Numbered from the stretch's first letter, positions 42,886-51,697 are shown. The stretch is DNA of 64,000 nucleotides from Bryobacterales bacterium (GCA_003170295.1 PNAJ01000125.1:62001-126000); one strand, 5' to 3'. The notes: generated by a model not told the origin, from the sequence alone. Translations and numbers: made by a program.

Positions 42886-42902
42886 CGGTGAATATATCAC
42901 CG
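42886..42902. promoter_or_regulatory. inverted repeat, possible operator
   Basis: CGGTGA-ATATA-TCACCG is a 6-bp perfect inverted repeat with an AT-rich centre. It is followed at 42914-42961 by an AT-rich stretch with several TCATTTAT-like repeats bounded by GTGTC and GACAC. It lies in the spacer between divergent genes (esterase and DapA fragment) and is the only strongly AT-rich region there. Confidence 0.45.
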
Positions 42903-43036
42903 CGTTTTGGTAGTGTCAATCATTTATAATTTGACATCATTTATGATTTATGATAGACACGAGTTCCGACGAGTACCGACTGAATCCGTGCGAGGGATGG
43001 GAGTTCCGAGAAAACAGGCCCGCGGAGGTTTCCCAG

Positions 43037-43396
43037 ATTATGTCAAGAGTATTTGCGCTGCCGCCTGGCATCATCGCGTCTTCGATGACGCCGTTTGACG
43101 AGGACGGCCGTCCCAAGCTGAACGCAATCAGGCCGCATATCGACTGGCTGATCGATCAGGGCGTCGCTGGCATATCGCCGATCGGGACGGCAGGAGAGTT
43201 CTTCGCCATCGAAGCAAATGATCGCAAAGCAGTGATTGAAGCCGTTATGAAGGCCAATAACGGACGGGTTCCGGTCGTCGCTGAAACGCACCTGGTCCGC
43301 CCTGTTCTCGCCTACTTCAAAGACAGCGCCGACTTCAGCGGAATTGATTTCAGCACCAGTGTTCGCATGGCAGGCGCGTGGGCCTCGACCTTATAA
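43037..43396 (+). pseudogene. DapA/NAL-family N-terminal fragment
   Basis: From ATG 43037 (GGAGG 11 bases upstream) the product begins FALPPGIIASSMTPFDEDGR, then HIDWLIDQGVAGISPIGTAG, then EFFAIEANDRKAVIEAVMKA, which is the N-terminal ~90 residues of a dihydrodipicolinate synthase / N-acetylneuraminate lyase family protein. The full family is ~300 residues. After VPVVAETH the sequence becomes unrelated (LVRPVLAYFKDSADFSGI) and stops at 43396. The Schiff-base lysine and second half of the barrel are missing, so it is non-functional. Confidence 0.75.
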
Positions 43397-43558
43397 GTGC
43401 CAGGCTTTCAGCGAGATAATTACCGCCATTTAGGGTTTAGGGCACGACGTCACGTGTCTTGAGAGCTGCAGACAAGTCTAGGCGTCTAAAAGGCTTAGCC
43501 CAGCACACGACTCTTCATTCTAGAGGTTTTCGGAAACTCTGAAAGGGAAATTATGGCA
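43397..43558. other. short gap, nothing recognised
   Basis: No coding frame or structure of note in this 162-base spacer between the DapA remnant and the convergent universal stress protein gene. Confidence 0.3.
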
Positions 43559-44425
43559 CTACACGCTCAAAACGGGGCACGGCGACTGCCGAATTATCCC
43601 GTAGGCATGCGTACGTAAGCGTCCGAGGGTTCCATGCAGGACGCCCCGTCCGATCACTACCAGATCCGCGGCGTGGCGCACCGCTTCCTCGTGGACGCCT
43701 GCTACGACATCGCCGCCAATCGTGCAATGCGGAACGTCGACATTTGCGATCTCCTTAAGCTCAAGGATGGCTCGACTCGCGCGTTGAAACAGATCCCGGT
43801 CATACGCCTCATCGAAGCCGTGGATGTTCGAACGATTTAGTTCGGTAATCACATGCACCAACCGAAGGGTGGCGCCAACGTCTTTAGCGATCGCGGCCGC
43901 CCATTGCATCAACGGCACACTTTTCGGTGTTCCGTCGACTGCGCAGAGGATACTCCGGCACGCCAAATGGTTCTGGCATGGGCGTTCCTCAACATGGGCC
44001 GCGGTCCAGACCGGACACTCCGCGTCGTGCAGGACCTTCGCCGTCACCGAGCCGAGAAGAAGGCGGCGGAAAGGGCCATAACCGTGGGTCGGCATCATGA
44101 TCAGATCGACTCCATTGGCGTGCGCGAACTCCGCGATCACCCGCGCCGGGTCCCCAAGTTCGGCGATTCGCCCGACACTCAGGTGGGCGAACTCTCTGGT
44201 AAGGGCGTTATCGAGGCGTTCCTTAAGGTCCGACAAGATCGTATCAATATTGATCATGATTGGCCCGCCGGGATCGCCCATGCCCGCATAGTACATGGGC
44301 TCCGCGACGCTGATCAGCGTGATCTTGGCGCTATAGCGGCTGGCCATCGCGTCAACGAACGGAACTGCCCCACAGCAGCGATCGGAAAAATCAATCGGAA
44401 AAAGGATGTGCTTGAAACCGGTCAT
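43559..44425 (-). CDS. tandem universal stress protein
   Basis: A 288-residue protein made of two Usp domains. Domain 1 (residues ~1-145) begins FKHILFPIDFSDRCCGAVPF and ends with the ATP-binding signature MMPTHGYGPFRRLLLGSVTA. Domain 2 (~155-288) begins CRSILCAVDGTPKSVPLMQW and ends VVIGRGVLHGTLGRLRTHAY, with a degenerate G-x9-G motif. Such proteins bind ATP and respond to starvation, hypoxia or redox stress. It sits beside the hydrogenase operon in the same orientation, which fits a hypoxia/starvation role, but is separated from hypF by 140 bases. Confidence 0.92.
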   Translation of the reverse strand: MTGFKHILFPIDFSDRCCGAVPFVDAMASRYSAKITLISVAEPMYYAGMGDPGGPIMINIDTILSDLKERLDNALTREFAHLSVGRIAELGDPARVIAEFAHANGVDLIMMPTHGYGPFRRLLLGSVTAKVLHDAECPVWTAAHVEERPCQNHLACRSILCAVDGTPKSVPLMQWAAAIAKDVGATLRLVHVITELNRSNIHGFDEAYDRDLFQRASRAILELKEIANVDVPHCTIGGDVVAGVHEEAVRHAADLVVIGRGVLHGTLGRLRTHAYGIIRQSPCPVLSV

Positions 44426-44565
44426 AGAGTGCTCTTCCTACCCGCTGCTAAAGCAATCGAGCAGCCATGATTTTCAGCGTATTCCCGGCAATTTGTCGAA
44501 GCATGTTTCTCAGCTCGGCCATCTGGCGCACTCAGAATCGTCAAATCACGCAGAGCCCGAATGCC

Positions 44566-46884
44566 CTATGGTCGAGAAATGAGAACTTCGTTCGCGATCA
44601 TAGCCTGGCCCAGCGACAAGCCGCCGTCATTGGGCGGCACGCGATGATGCACGAAGACTTCGAAACGGCTTCGGCGCAGTCCCTCCACGGCGTGCGCGAG
44701 CAAACGGAGATTCTGAAACACGCCGCCGCTCAGGCAGATGCGGTTCAAGCCTTCCGTATCGCGGATTCGCAGACAGGAGTCCACTATTATCTGCGCCATG
44801 GTTCGATGGAAGCGCGCGGAGATCTCGGGCACGGGCATGCGTGCCAGGAAATCGCGCACGATTGCCTCAATCGTGGGGACCATGTCGATCTGAAAAGGGT
44901 TGAGGCCGCGGAACTTAAACGGGTAACTCTTCAAATCGCACAAAGAAGCTTCCGACGCCGCCATTTCGAGTTCAATTGCGGCTTGTCCTTCATAGCTAGT
45001 CTCGTGACGCAGACCCAGAATCGATGACACTGCATCGAACAAACGTCCGCAGGAGGACGTCTCGACGGTTTGGATATTGCGCGTCAACATGGCGTCGACC
45101 AAGGCAATCTTTCGCCGGGGAATCTCTTCAAACAGGGGGAGAGGGAGCGAGACGGCCTCTGACCCGAACGCGGAGCGTAGATAGGCGAGCGCACTGCGCC
45201 AGGGTTGTCGAATCGCGGCATCGCCGCCAGCCAGCGGAACGTATTGGAGATGCCCTTGGCGCTCGAACCCACCGAATCCGCAAGTCAGAAACTCGCCGCC
45301 CCAGATCCTGCCGTCGGCGCCGTAGCCGGTTCCATCGAGCGCGACGCCGACGACTCGCCCGCGAAGCCCATTGTCGGCCATGCAACTCGCTATATGGGCA
45401 TGGTGATGCTGCACGCCGATGGGTCGCAATCCGGACTCTTCCAAAGCGAAGCGCGTGCTCATGTAGTTGGGATGCAAATCGTAGGCGGCCGCTACTGGCG
45501 AGACACGAAAAAAACGCTGTAGATGTCCGAGAGTCTCGCGAAACAACTCCATGGTTTCCAGGTTCTCAAGATCTCCAATGTGCTGGCTGAGGATGGCGTA
45601 GCGATCCTTGGTAAGACATAAGGTGTTCTTCAGTTCACCGCCGCACGCCAGGATCTCGGATAGCTGCATTCCCAGATCGATAGGCTCCGGTGCGAAACCG
45701 CGGGACCTGCGCACGGGGTAAACCCGTCCTTCAAACACCTGCACAACCGAATCGTCGACGCGCGTCTGAATTGCACGGTTGTGAAACAGAAAGTGGTCCG
45801 CCAGATTCTTCAGGCGCGGCCACGCCCGGTCGTTACGGCTGACAATCGGCTCTTCGCTCAGGTTTCCGCTGGTCATGACCAGCGAGTCGTAGCCGGGGGA
45901 CTCTTCAAACAGCAGGCGATGGAGCGGAGTATAGGGCAACATGACGCCGAGGGTTGCCGTTCCCGGAGCGACGTTGGCCGAGACAGGTGCGTCCGGGCGC
46001 CGACGCATCAAGACGATCGGCCGGCGGACGCTCTCTAATAATGCGCGATCAGCGGCGGTGGTCTCGCAGAGGCGTTCCACGGTTGCGAGGTCCTTCGCCA
46101 TGACCGCAAAAGCTTTTCCGCTGCGGCGTTTCCTCTCGCGCAAAAGGCAGGCGGCGCGGTCGTTGGCAGCGTCGCAGGCTAGATGGAACCCTCCCAGGCC
46201 TTTGATCGCGACGATCTCACCATCGCGAAGCAAGCGCCTCACATGAGCCAGAATCGCGGAGCTATCTCGTGCGGATGGGAACGTAGGTAAAGAGCCAGAT
46301 GCCAACTGTTCGACGGTCACGAGCGCGAGCGACGGGCCGCAATCCGGGCACGCGTTGGGCTCCGCGTGAAACCGCCGGTTGGCCGGGTCCTCATATTCCG
46401 CCTGGCAGCGGGCACACATCGGAAAAGGCTCCATGGTCGTTTTCGCACGATCATAAGGGAGGTCGCGGATGATGGTGTAGCGCGGTCCGCAGTTGGTGCA
46501 GTTGGTGAACGGGTACCGATACCGGCGATCCCCAGGCGTTGCGATTTCGCGCAGACAATCGACGCACGTTGCGGCGTCCGGCGGCACCAGCGCGAACTGG
46601 CCGGCGTTGGGCACGCTTTCGCGGATGACGAATTTGCGTTCGCCGCGCGGCTCCATTTCGGAGACCGTCATTTGTCCGATGCGGGCGAGCGGAGGCAACT
46701 GCTGCCGGAGCACGCGCAGAAAGTCATCGATCGCGGGTGCGGCGCCCTCCGCTTCAATGATGACGCCCCTGGAAGAATTGAGCACGTGACCATGAATTCC
46801 AGAGAGCTGGGCGACCCGATAGACGAACGGGCGGAAGCCGACTCCTTGCACTACCCCCTGAATCTCAATATGCCGGCGGTTCAC
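44566..46884 (-). CDS. hypF: HypF carbamoyltransferase
   Basis: A 772-residue hydrogenase maturation protein that makes the cyanide ligands of the NiFe centre from carbamoyl phosphate, passing the carbamoyl group to HypE. Domains in order: acylphosphatase-like (GVVQGVGFRPFVYR, residues ~8-90), two zinc knuckle pairs (CVDC/CTNC and CARC/CPDC, ~105-185), a YrdC-like domain (~200-380, LREIATPG and GLGGFHLACDAA) and a Kae1-like C-terminal domain (HHHAHIASCMADNGLRGRVV). The upstream frame is open to 46989, but GTG 46884 was chosen: it gives the standard N-terminus and overlaps the previous gene's stop by 4 bases (GTGA), indicating coupling. It is the last gene of the operon. Confidence 0.94.
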   Translation of the reverse strand: MNRRHIEIQGVVQGVGFRPFVYRVAQLSGIHGHVLNSSRGVIIEAEGAAPAIDDFLRVLRQQLPPLARIGQMTVSEMEPRGERKFVIRESVPNAGQFALVPPDAATCVDCLREIATPGDRRYRYPFTNCTNCGPRYTIIRDLPYDRAKTTMEPFPMCARCQAEYEDPANRRFHAEPNACPDCGPSLALVTVEQLASGSLPTFPSARDSSAILAHVRRLLRDGEIVAIKGLGGFHLACDAANDRAACLLRERKRRSGKAFAVMAKDLATVERLCETTAADRALLESVRRPIVLMRRRPDAPVSANVAPGTATLGVMLPYTPLHRLLFEESPGYDSLVMTSGNLSEEPIVSRNDRAWPRLKNLADHFLFHNRAIQTRVDDSVVQVFEGRVYPVRRSRGFAPEPIDLGMQLSEILACGGELKNTLCLTKDRYAILSQHIGDLENLETMELFRETLGHLQRFFRVSPVAAAYDLHPNYMSTRFALEESGLRPIGVQHHHAHIASCMADNGLRGRVVGVALDGTGYGADGRIWGGEFLTCGFGGFERQGHLQYVPLAGGDAAIRQPWRSALAYLRSAFGSEAVSLPLPLFEEIPRRKIALVDAMLTRNIQTVETSSCGRLFDAVSSILGLRHETSYEGQAAIELEMAASEASLCDLKSYPFKFRGLNPFQIDMVPTIEAIVRDFLARMPVPEISARFHRTMAQIIVDSCLRIRDTEGLNRICLSGGVFQNLRLLAHAVEGLRRSRFEVFVHHRVPPNDGGLSLGQAMIANEVLISRP

Positions 46885-47336
46885 GGTTCTTGTCCGGCTA
46901 GCAGAGCCCGGGTGGCGTCCAGCCGCTCCGAGACGACCTCCAGGAGGCGCTTCATGAGCAGGTAGCCCATGGCCGGATCGCGGTCGCAAGCCTTTCGGAG
47001 TCGAGCGCCCGGAAAAGCGACCGTGGATACCGCCGACAGGGCGCGCGCCTGAAAATGAGTTTGGGCGTCCTCCGTGAGAGCGGACCAGCCCATTGCGTCG
47101 CCGTGGTGGAGTGCTTGCAAGCGAACCGGCTTACCGCCCGCGACCTGTTCGAGCGCAACCTCACCGGAAACGATTAAGTGAAAGTACGACGACTGATCTC
47201 CGATTTGAAAGATAACCTGGCCGGTGTAGTATTGCTTGTATTCGGCGAGAGGAACCAACTTGCGCAGCTGCTGCGGGTCGAGTTCGCTCAACATTTGGTA
47301 TGTCTGTGCCATCTCTAACAATTCTTCGGGAATCAC
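46881..47336 (-). CDS. cyclic-nucleotide-binding-domain protein without HTH
   Basis: About 151 residues containing a single Crp-like cNMP-binding fold: MLSELDPQQLRKLVPLAEYK, YYTGQVIFQIGDQSSYFHLI, VSGEVALEQV and GDAMGWSALT, ending in the C-helix (LLEVVSERLDATRALLAGQE). There is no C-terminal winged helix, so it is not a DNA-binding regulator as encoded. It is placed inside the hydrogenase operon between the second HypC-like gene and hypF and is coupled to both, so it may be a sensor or redox-responsive partner of the hydrogenase. The start is ambiguous: GTG 47336 is listed; ATG 47312 or an upstream TTG are possible. Confidence 0.8.
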   Translation of the reverse strand: MIPEELLEMAQTYQMLSELDPQQLRKLVPLAEYKQYYTGQVIFQIGDQSSYFHLIVSGEVALEQVAGGKPVRLQALHHGDAMGWSALTEDAQTHFQARALSAVSTVAFPGARLRKACDRDPAMGYLLMKRLLEVVSERLDATRALLAGQEP

Positions 47337-47349
47337 AACCTTCTCCAAT

Positions 47350-47661
47350 TCAACGTCGTTTCTGCCTCCGGGCCGTGTCCGGGAGTTTCTCCTCGGCCTC
47401 GAGATCCACATCGATCGTCTTCAGGTGTCCACTCTTGCCCAGTTGCTTGTAAGTTCGCTTCGCTTCATCAGCCGGGACGCGCTCGGTGGCGAAGCCGACA
47501 TGAACGCGCACGTAGTCTCCGACATGCGCATCGGGAACCAGATCAAGAAAGACCGGCCGACGAGTTTCGCCGAACTCAGCGTTTCCAAATTCAACCAAAC
47601 CAAGCCGGTTATTGCGGACGGTGTACTCTTCCAGAATCCTGCCGGGAACGGTGAAACTCAT
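47350..47661 (-). CDS. HypC/HupF-like protein lacking the N-terminal cysteine
   Basis: A 103-residue HupF/HypC-family beta-barrel: FTVPGRILEEYTVRNNRLGL, VEFGN, DAHVGDYVRVHVGFATERV and ADEAKRTYKQLGKSG. Functional HypC has Met-Cys at its N-terminus, and the Cys binds iron or HypD. Here the sequence is MSFTVPGRI: residue 2 is Ser, and no other cysteine occurs in the chain. It may be a structural paralogue, similar in position to HupF- or HybG-like helpers acting on the hydrogenase itself. It overlaps hyaD by 4 bases. A canonical HypC is encoded at 54846-55097. Confidence 0.85.
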   Translation of the reverse strand: MSFTVPGRILEEYTVRNNRLGLVEFGNAEFGETRRPVFLDLVPDAHVGDYVRVHVGFATERVPADEAKRTYKQLGKSGHLKTIDVDLEAEEKLPDTARRQKRR

Positions 47662-48134
47662 ACATTCATCTCCACTGGAGAGGCGTTCCAGATGGTCAAC
47701 TGCCGGACCACCGCGTCAAGCAGGGCGGGAATTGCATCGCGCACCGGCGGCGTCAGGTCCATGCTCCATTCTGTCGACAAAGGCTGCACGCCCAGGACCA
47801 CGAGTTCCGGCGGCGATTCGCCCAACAGTTTCAGCGCGACCATCATGTCCGCAAAACCGAGCTGATGCACGCTGGCCTTGCCAGGCAAGCCGTGGAGCGC
47901 GCTGCCTTCGAAGCGGAGCACGGTGCCGGGCGGCTCGCCGGCATTGACGGCATCGATTACCAGTAGCCGAGAAAATCCCGAGATGTGGGAAATCAAACTC
48001 AACCCCTGCGTCCCGCCGTCGAGCAGGACGGTCGCGGGAGGCACGCGCGGGTCGCGCTGCAACTGCTGGATGGCGTGGACTCCCACTCCATCGTCGGAGT
48101 GAACCAGGTTCCCCAACCCTAGGACTGCGGTCAT
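47658..48134 (-). CDS. hyaD: hydrogenase maturation protease
   Basis: A 158-residue endopeptidase of the HyaD/HybD family. AVLGLGNLVHSDDGVGVHAI supplies the conserved GxGNxxxxDDGxG loop with the first nickel-binding acidic residue; LLVIDAVNAGEPPGTV supplies the second Asp, and ASVHQLGFADMM the His. It removes the C-terminal peptide of the large subunit after nickel insertion (predicted cleavage just after DPCLACAVH in HyaB). It overlaps hyaC by 4 bases (48131-48134) and the HypC-like gene by 4 bases. Confidence 0.93.
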   Translation of the reverse strand: MTAVLGLGNLVHSDDGVGVHAIQQLQRDPRVPPATVLLDGGTQGLSLISHISGFSRLLVIDAVNAGEPPGTVLRFEGSALHGLPGKASVHQLGFADMMVALKLLGESPPELVVLGVQPLSTEWSMDLTPPVRDAIPALLDAVVRQLTIWNASPVEMNV

Positions 48135-48868
48135 GACCGCTCCGCGATTGCTTTCTTCTGTTCTTCCTCAAGTTCGTCTTGGGGAATTACTTTGTAGCCG
48201 ATGAAGATGCTGTCCATCAAGCCGCGTTTCTCCACACGGGAGATCAGCATGCACAAGTGCACGTGGAAAACTCCGAAGGCGATGAACACAAACATCAGGA
48301 GGAAGTGAATCAGCCGCAGGTTCTGAACGTTGACTACACCCGGAATCCATCCGACCAGGGGCGCGAGGACGGCACTGTGCCGCAGCCGGTTGTACAGCAC
48401 GAGCCCAGTGACGATCTCGGCCAGAACCACCGCGTAGATCCCGAGGTAGGAAAATGCCGCCATCGCATTGTGCCCGATTTTCGAGACTGGCTTAGGATTG
48501 ATGAACCCGTAGAACTTCATCACGTTCACCATCTCTTTCCATTGGGAGACGTGGAGGGGAACGTACTGCCTCCAACCGACCCAGCGGTTCCCCTGGAAGA
48601 ACAGAGCGATGCGCATGAGAAAGAGCGCCAGAAAAATCATGCCGAAGGTTTCATGGACGAAGCGGAACCAGCCCATTAAGAACGGGTATTTCACCTGGCC
48701 CACAATGAAGGGATCGTGAATGTAGTATCCAGTGAAGGAGAGAACCGCGATCGACAGTACCATCCCCCAATGGAACAAGCGGAGCGGATATTGCCAGACG
48801 TAGAGACCGACCGTGGGGCCGATCGGCTGTAGGGGATGCCGTGGATCAGTGAGCGACGAGGATGGCAT
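48131..48868 (-). CDS. hyaC: Ni/Fe-hydrogenase b-type cytochrome subunit
   Basis: A 245-residue membrane protein with four to five helices: YPLRLFHWGMVLSIAVLSFT, FVHETFGMIFLALFLMRIAL, AFSYLGIYAVVLAEIVTGLV and LIHFLLMFVFIAFGVFHVHL. Histidines within these helices (FHW, HET, RLIH, HVHL) are the expected haem b ligands. It anchors the HyaAB dimer on the periplasmic side and passes electrons to quinone. ATG 48868 was chosen over the open frame to 48931; it overlaps the large-subunit 3' end by 23 bases. The N-terminal 25 residues are proline-rich. Confidence 0.92.
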   Translation of the reverse strand: MPSSSLTDPRHPLQPIGPTVGLYVWQYPLRLFHWGMVLSIAVLSFTGYYIHDPFIVGQVKYPFLMGWFRFVHETFGMIFLALFLMRIALFFQGNRWVGWRQYVPLHVSQWKEMVNVMKFYGFINPKPVSKIGHNAMAAFSYLGIYAVVLAEIVTGLVLYNRLRHSAVLAPLVGWIPGVVNVQNLRLIHFLLMFVFIAFGVFHVHLCMLISRVEKRGLMDSIFIGYKVIPQDELEEEQKKAIAERS

Positions 48869-50594
48869 TGGGAACTCCCATATTTGTGCGAGTAGGGATG
48901 GTGTACTCTCGACCCCCGGCGTCGATGACATGCACCGCGCAGGCCAGGCACGGGTCGAAGGAGTGAATGGTCCGCAGAATTTCGAGAGGACGTGCCGGAT
49001 CGGCGACCGGAGTATTCAAGAGGGACGCCTCGTAAGCTCCTCTCTGGCCCGAGGCATCGCGCGGTCCGGCGTTCCAGGTGGTGGGCACTACCGCCTGATA
49101 GTTCTTGATCGAACGGCCCTCAATTTCCACCCAGTGGCCGAGCGAGCCGCGCGGCGCTTCGTGCCAGCCGTAGCCAGCCGCCGACTTGGGCCACGTGGCG
49201 GGATCCCAACGGATGGGATTGAAGATCGACACCTTGCCATGCGCCATGTTGGAATCCAATTGGTCGACCCAGGTTTCCAGATGCGGCGCCATGATCCGGG
49301 TTTCGAGCGCTCGCGCAGCGATGCGTCCCAGCGTCGAAAAAAGCACTGACGCCGGCGCATTCAACGCCTTGAGCAGACCGTTAACTGCCGCCTTAATTTC
49401 GGGCTGGCCGGCGGCATAGCCCACCACCATGCGCGCCAGCGGTCCGACTTCCATCGGCTTACCGTCGTAGCGAGGCGCCTTCAGCCAGGAGTACTTACCG
49501 TTTACGTCCAACTGGTCGTAAGGCGCTTTGGGCCCGGTGTATTTCGGATTTGTCTCCCCTTTAGAGGGATGTTTGCCGTTGGCTTCGCCGTCGGAGTACT
49601 CATACCAGGAATGATTCACAGCCTCGGTGATCTTTGCGGCGTCTACAGGCAGTACTTTGGTCAAATCTCGGCCGAGTACAACTCCGCGCGGAAAAAGGAA
49701 AGTGTTCGGGTCCTTCGGATCACCCAAAGCGTAGTCGCCGTAGGAGAGGAAGTTGCCGAGGCCCTCGCCTCGCGAGAACCAGTCCTTGTAGAGAGGAGCG
49801 ATGGCGAGAACATCCGGAATGTACACCTGGTCGACGAATTTCCTCGCCTGCTTCACCAGATCGCGGAGGAAGGTGATGGTATCGGGGTTGATCACTGCAA
49901 ACGGCTCGTTCGGATCGAGCGAGGTTGTCATTCCGCCCACCAGGAATGTCTGCGGATGTGGATTCTTCCCGCCGAGCGCCGCGTGGAGCCGGATGAAGTC
50001 CTTCTGCCAGGAGAGAGCTTCGAGATAGTGCGCGACCGCCAATAAGTTCACCTCCGGCGGCAATTGATACGCGGGATGCCCCCAGTAGCCGCTGGCGAAC
50101 AGACTCAACTGGCCGCTGTCAACGACGCCCTTCACGCGCGCCTGAACGCCGCGGAAATAACTGGCGCTGGATTTTTCGTAATTCGAAATGGACTGCGCGA
50201 TCGACGAGGTCTTCGCCGGATCGGCCTTGAGCGCCGAGGTGACGTCGACCCAATCGAGCGCGTGCAGGTGATAGAAGTGCACCACGTGATCCTGGACCAA
50301 CTGCGATCCGGCGATTAGATCGCGGACAATGCGCGCGTTCTCGGGCACTTCAATGTCGAGGGCATTCTCGACCGCCCGCACGCTTGCAAGCGCGTGGACC
50401 ATGGTGCAGACGCCGCAGATGCGCTGCGCCCAGATCCAGGCTTCCCTGGGATCGCGACCCTGGAGGATCAACTCAATCCCGCGGAACATGGTCCCGGCGC
50501 TCCAGGCGTCCGATATTTTTCCACCATCCATTTGGGCTTCAATCCGAAGATGGCCCTCGATGCGATTGACTGGGTCTACGACAAGGCGGGCCAT
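48846..50594 (-). CDS. hyaB: [NiFe] hydrogenase large subunit
   Basis: A 582-residue catalytic subunit. The nickel ligands are present in the L1 motif RICGVC (~residue 60) and the L2 motif DPCLACAVH near the C-terminus; after the His a ~17-residue extension (VIDAGGREYTIPT...) is expected to be cut off by HyaD. The N-terminus VDPVNRIEGHLRIEAQMDGG is typical of group 1 enzymes. With a Tat-exported small subunit and cytochrome b, it is a periplasm-facing uptake hydrogenase that oxidises H2 and feeds the quinone pool. Starts 3 bases after the small-subunit stop. Confidence 0.95.
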   Translation of the reverse strand: MARLVVDPVNRIEGHLRIEAQMDGGKISDAWSAGTMFRGIELILQGRDPREAWIWAQRICGVCTMVHALASVRAVENALDIEVPENARIVRDLIAGSQLVQDHVVHFYHLHALDWVDVTSALKADPAKTSSIAQSISNYEKSSASYFRGVQARVKGVVDSGQLSLFASGYWGHPAYQLPPEVNLLAVAHYLEALSWQKDFIRLHAALGGKNPHPQTFLVGGMTTSLDPNEPFAVINPDTITFLRDLVKQARKFVDQVYIPDVLAIAPLYKDWFSRGEGLGNFLSYGDYALGDPKDPNTFLFPRGVVLGRDLTKVLPVDAAKITEAVNHSWYEYSDGEANGKHPSKGETNPKYTGPKAPYDQLDVNGKYSWLKAPRYDGKPMEVGPLARMVVGYAAGQPEIKAAVNGLLKALNAPASVLFSTLGRIAARALETRIMAPHLETWVDQLDSNMAHGKVSIFNPIRWDPATWPKSAAGYGWHEAPRGSLGHWVEIEGRSIKNYQAVVPTTWNAGPRDASGQRGAYEASLLNTPVADPARPLEILRTIHSFDPCLACAVHVIDAGGREYTIPTRTNMGVPNAILVAH

Positions 50595-50596
50595 GA

Positions 50597-51697
50597 TTAT
50601 GCTTCCTTTCTTTCTTCAGGTTCGACAGGCGGCTTCGGCGCCGGCTTGATCATGGTAATGAGGCCGTGCGCGGTCACGCCAGCGACCGTGGCGCCAACCA
50701 AGGCCATGCCAATCTCTCCCGCAGTAACCTCGACTCCGAAGCCCGGCACGGAAGGCAGCCGGTCGTAGAACGGCGACATGGTGTCCCAGAAGCGCGGCGA
50801 GGCGCAGCCGATGCAGCCGTGGCCGGCGCGGATCGGCCAACTGGTGTGATCGTTCCACTGCACCACGGGGCAGTTGAACGTCGCCGCCGGACCCTTGCAG
50901 CCCATTTTGTAAAGGCACCAGCCTTTGCGGTGTCCCTCATCGCCCCATTCCGTGACGAACCGCCCCGCGTCGTAATGTGCGCGACGCTCGCACTGATCGT
51001 GGATGATCCGGCCGTAGGCAAATAGGGGCCGATTGTATTGATCGAGCGCGGGCAGATCGTTGAAGGTCAGATAGTGCACCAGCACGGCAGCCGTATTGAC
51101 TGGATTGTGCGGGCATCCCGCCATATTGATCACCTTGAGGCCGGGCACTGCTTCCTGTACGCCCAGCGCGCCGGTTGGATTGGGTTTCGCGCGCACTAAT
51201 CCACCGTCAAATGCGCAGGCACCCACCGCGATCGTAGCCGCTGCGTTGCGGCATACGCGCTCCGCGATCTCGAGGGCCGTGTGCCCATTGATCATGCAGT
51301 GGATGCCTCCCTCCGCCGTGGGGATCGCACCCTCGACCACCACCAGGTACTTGCCCTTCTCGTTCTTGACGATGCGATCGAGCAGAGCATTGGCGTAACC
51401 GCCGGCGCCGGCCATGATCACCTCGTGATACTCCCACGAAAGAAGGTCGAGCACGACATCGGCGACATCCGGATGGCTCGACCGGAGAATCGACTCCGAG
51501 CAGCCGGTACAATCCTGGAACTGGAGCCAGACAAGGACCGGCTTCCGGGCCTTGCCGACGGCCGCGACCGTCTGGGCCAGATAGCGCTCCGGCATCGCGA
51601 GTGTGGCTAGCGCCGCGCTGCAGAATTTAATCAACTGACGCCGCGTGTAGCCTTGACTGGCGAGTGCGGCGTTGACATTGGACTTCGAGTTGAGCAT
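50597..51697 (-). CDS. hyaA: [NiFe] hydrogenase small subunit, Tat-exported
   Basis: A 366-residue iron-sulfur subunit. The signal peptide has the twin-arginine motif YTRRQLIKF. Proximal cluster ligands: QDCTGCSES, VGACAFDGG and MAGCPHNP; distal cluster: IIHDQCERRAHYDAGRF, GWCLYKMGC; medial cluster: FNCPVVQWN and GHGCIGC. The proximal region reads CTGC, not CTCC, and the extra sixth Cys of O2-tolerant group 1d enzymes (after the GACA segment) is absent, so a conventional 4Cys [4Fe-4S] proximal cluster is expected. A C-terminal helix (IGMALVGATVAGVTAHGLIT) anchors it. ATG 51697 was chosen over the open frame to 51865 because of a perfect AGGAGG upstream; it overlaps the hypB 3' end by 71 bases. 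Confidence 0.95.
   Translation of the reverse strand: MLNSKSNVNAALASQGYTRRQLIKFCSAALATLAMPERYLAQTVAAVGKARKPVLVWLQFQDCTGCSESILRSSHPDVADVVLDLLSWEYHEVIMAGAGGYANALLDRIVKNEKGKYLVVVEGAIPTAEGGIHCMINGHTALEIAERVCRNAAATIAVGACAFDGGLVRAKPNPTGALGVQEAVPGLKVINMAGCPHNPVNTAAVLVHYLTFNDLPALDQYNRPLFAYGRIIHDQCERRAHYDAGRFVTEWGDEGHRKGWCLYKMGCKGPAATFNCPVVQWNDHTSWPIRAGHGCIGCASPRFWDTMSPFYDRLPSVPGFGVEVTAGEIGMALVGATVAGVTAHGLITMIKPAPKPPVEPEERKEA

Noticed and set aside
46885..46989. Longer HypF start
   Set aside because: The additional 35 residues are Gly/Arg/Ala-rich and overlap the cNMP-binding gene; the conserved HypF start is at GTG 46884.
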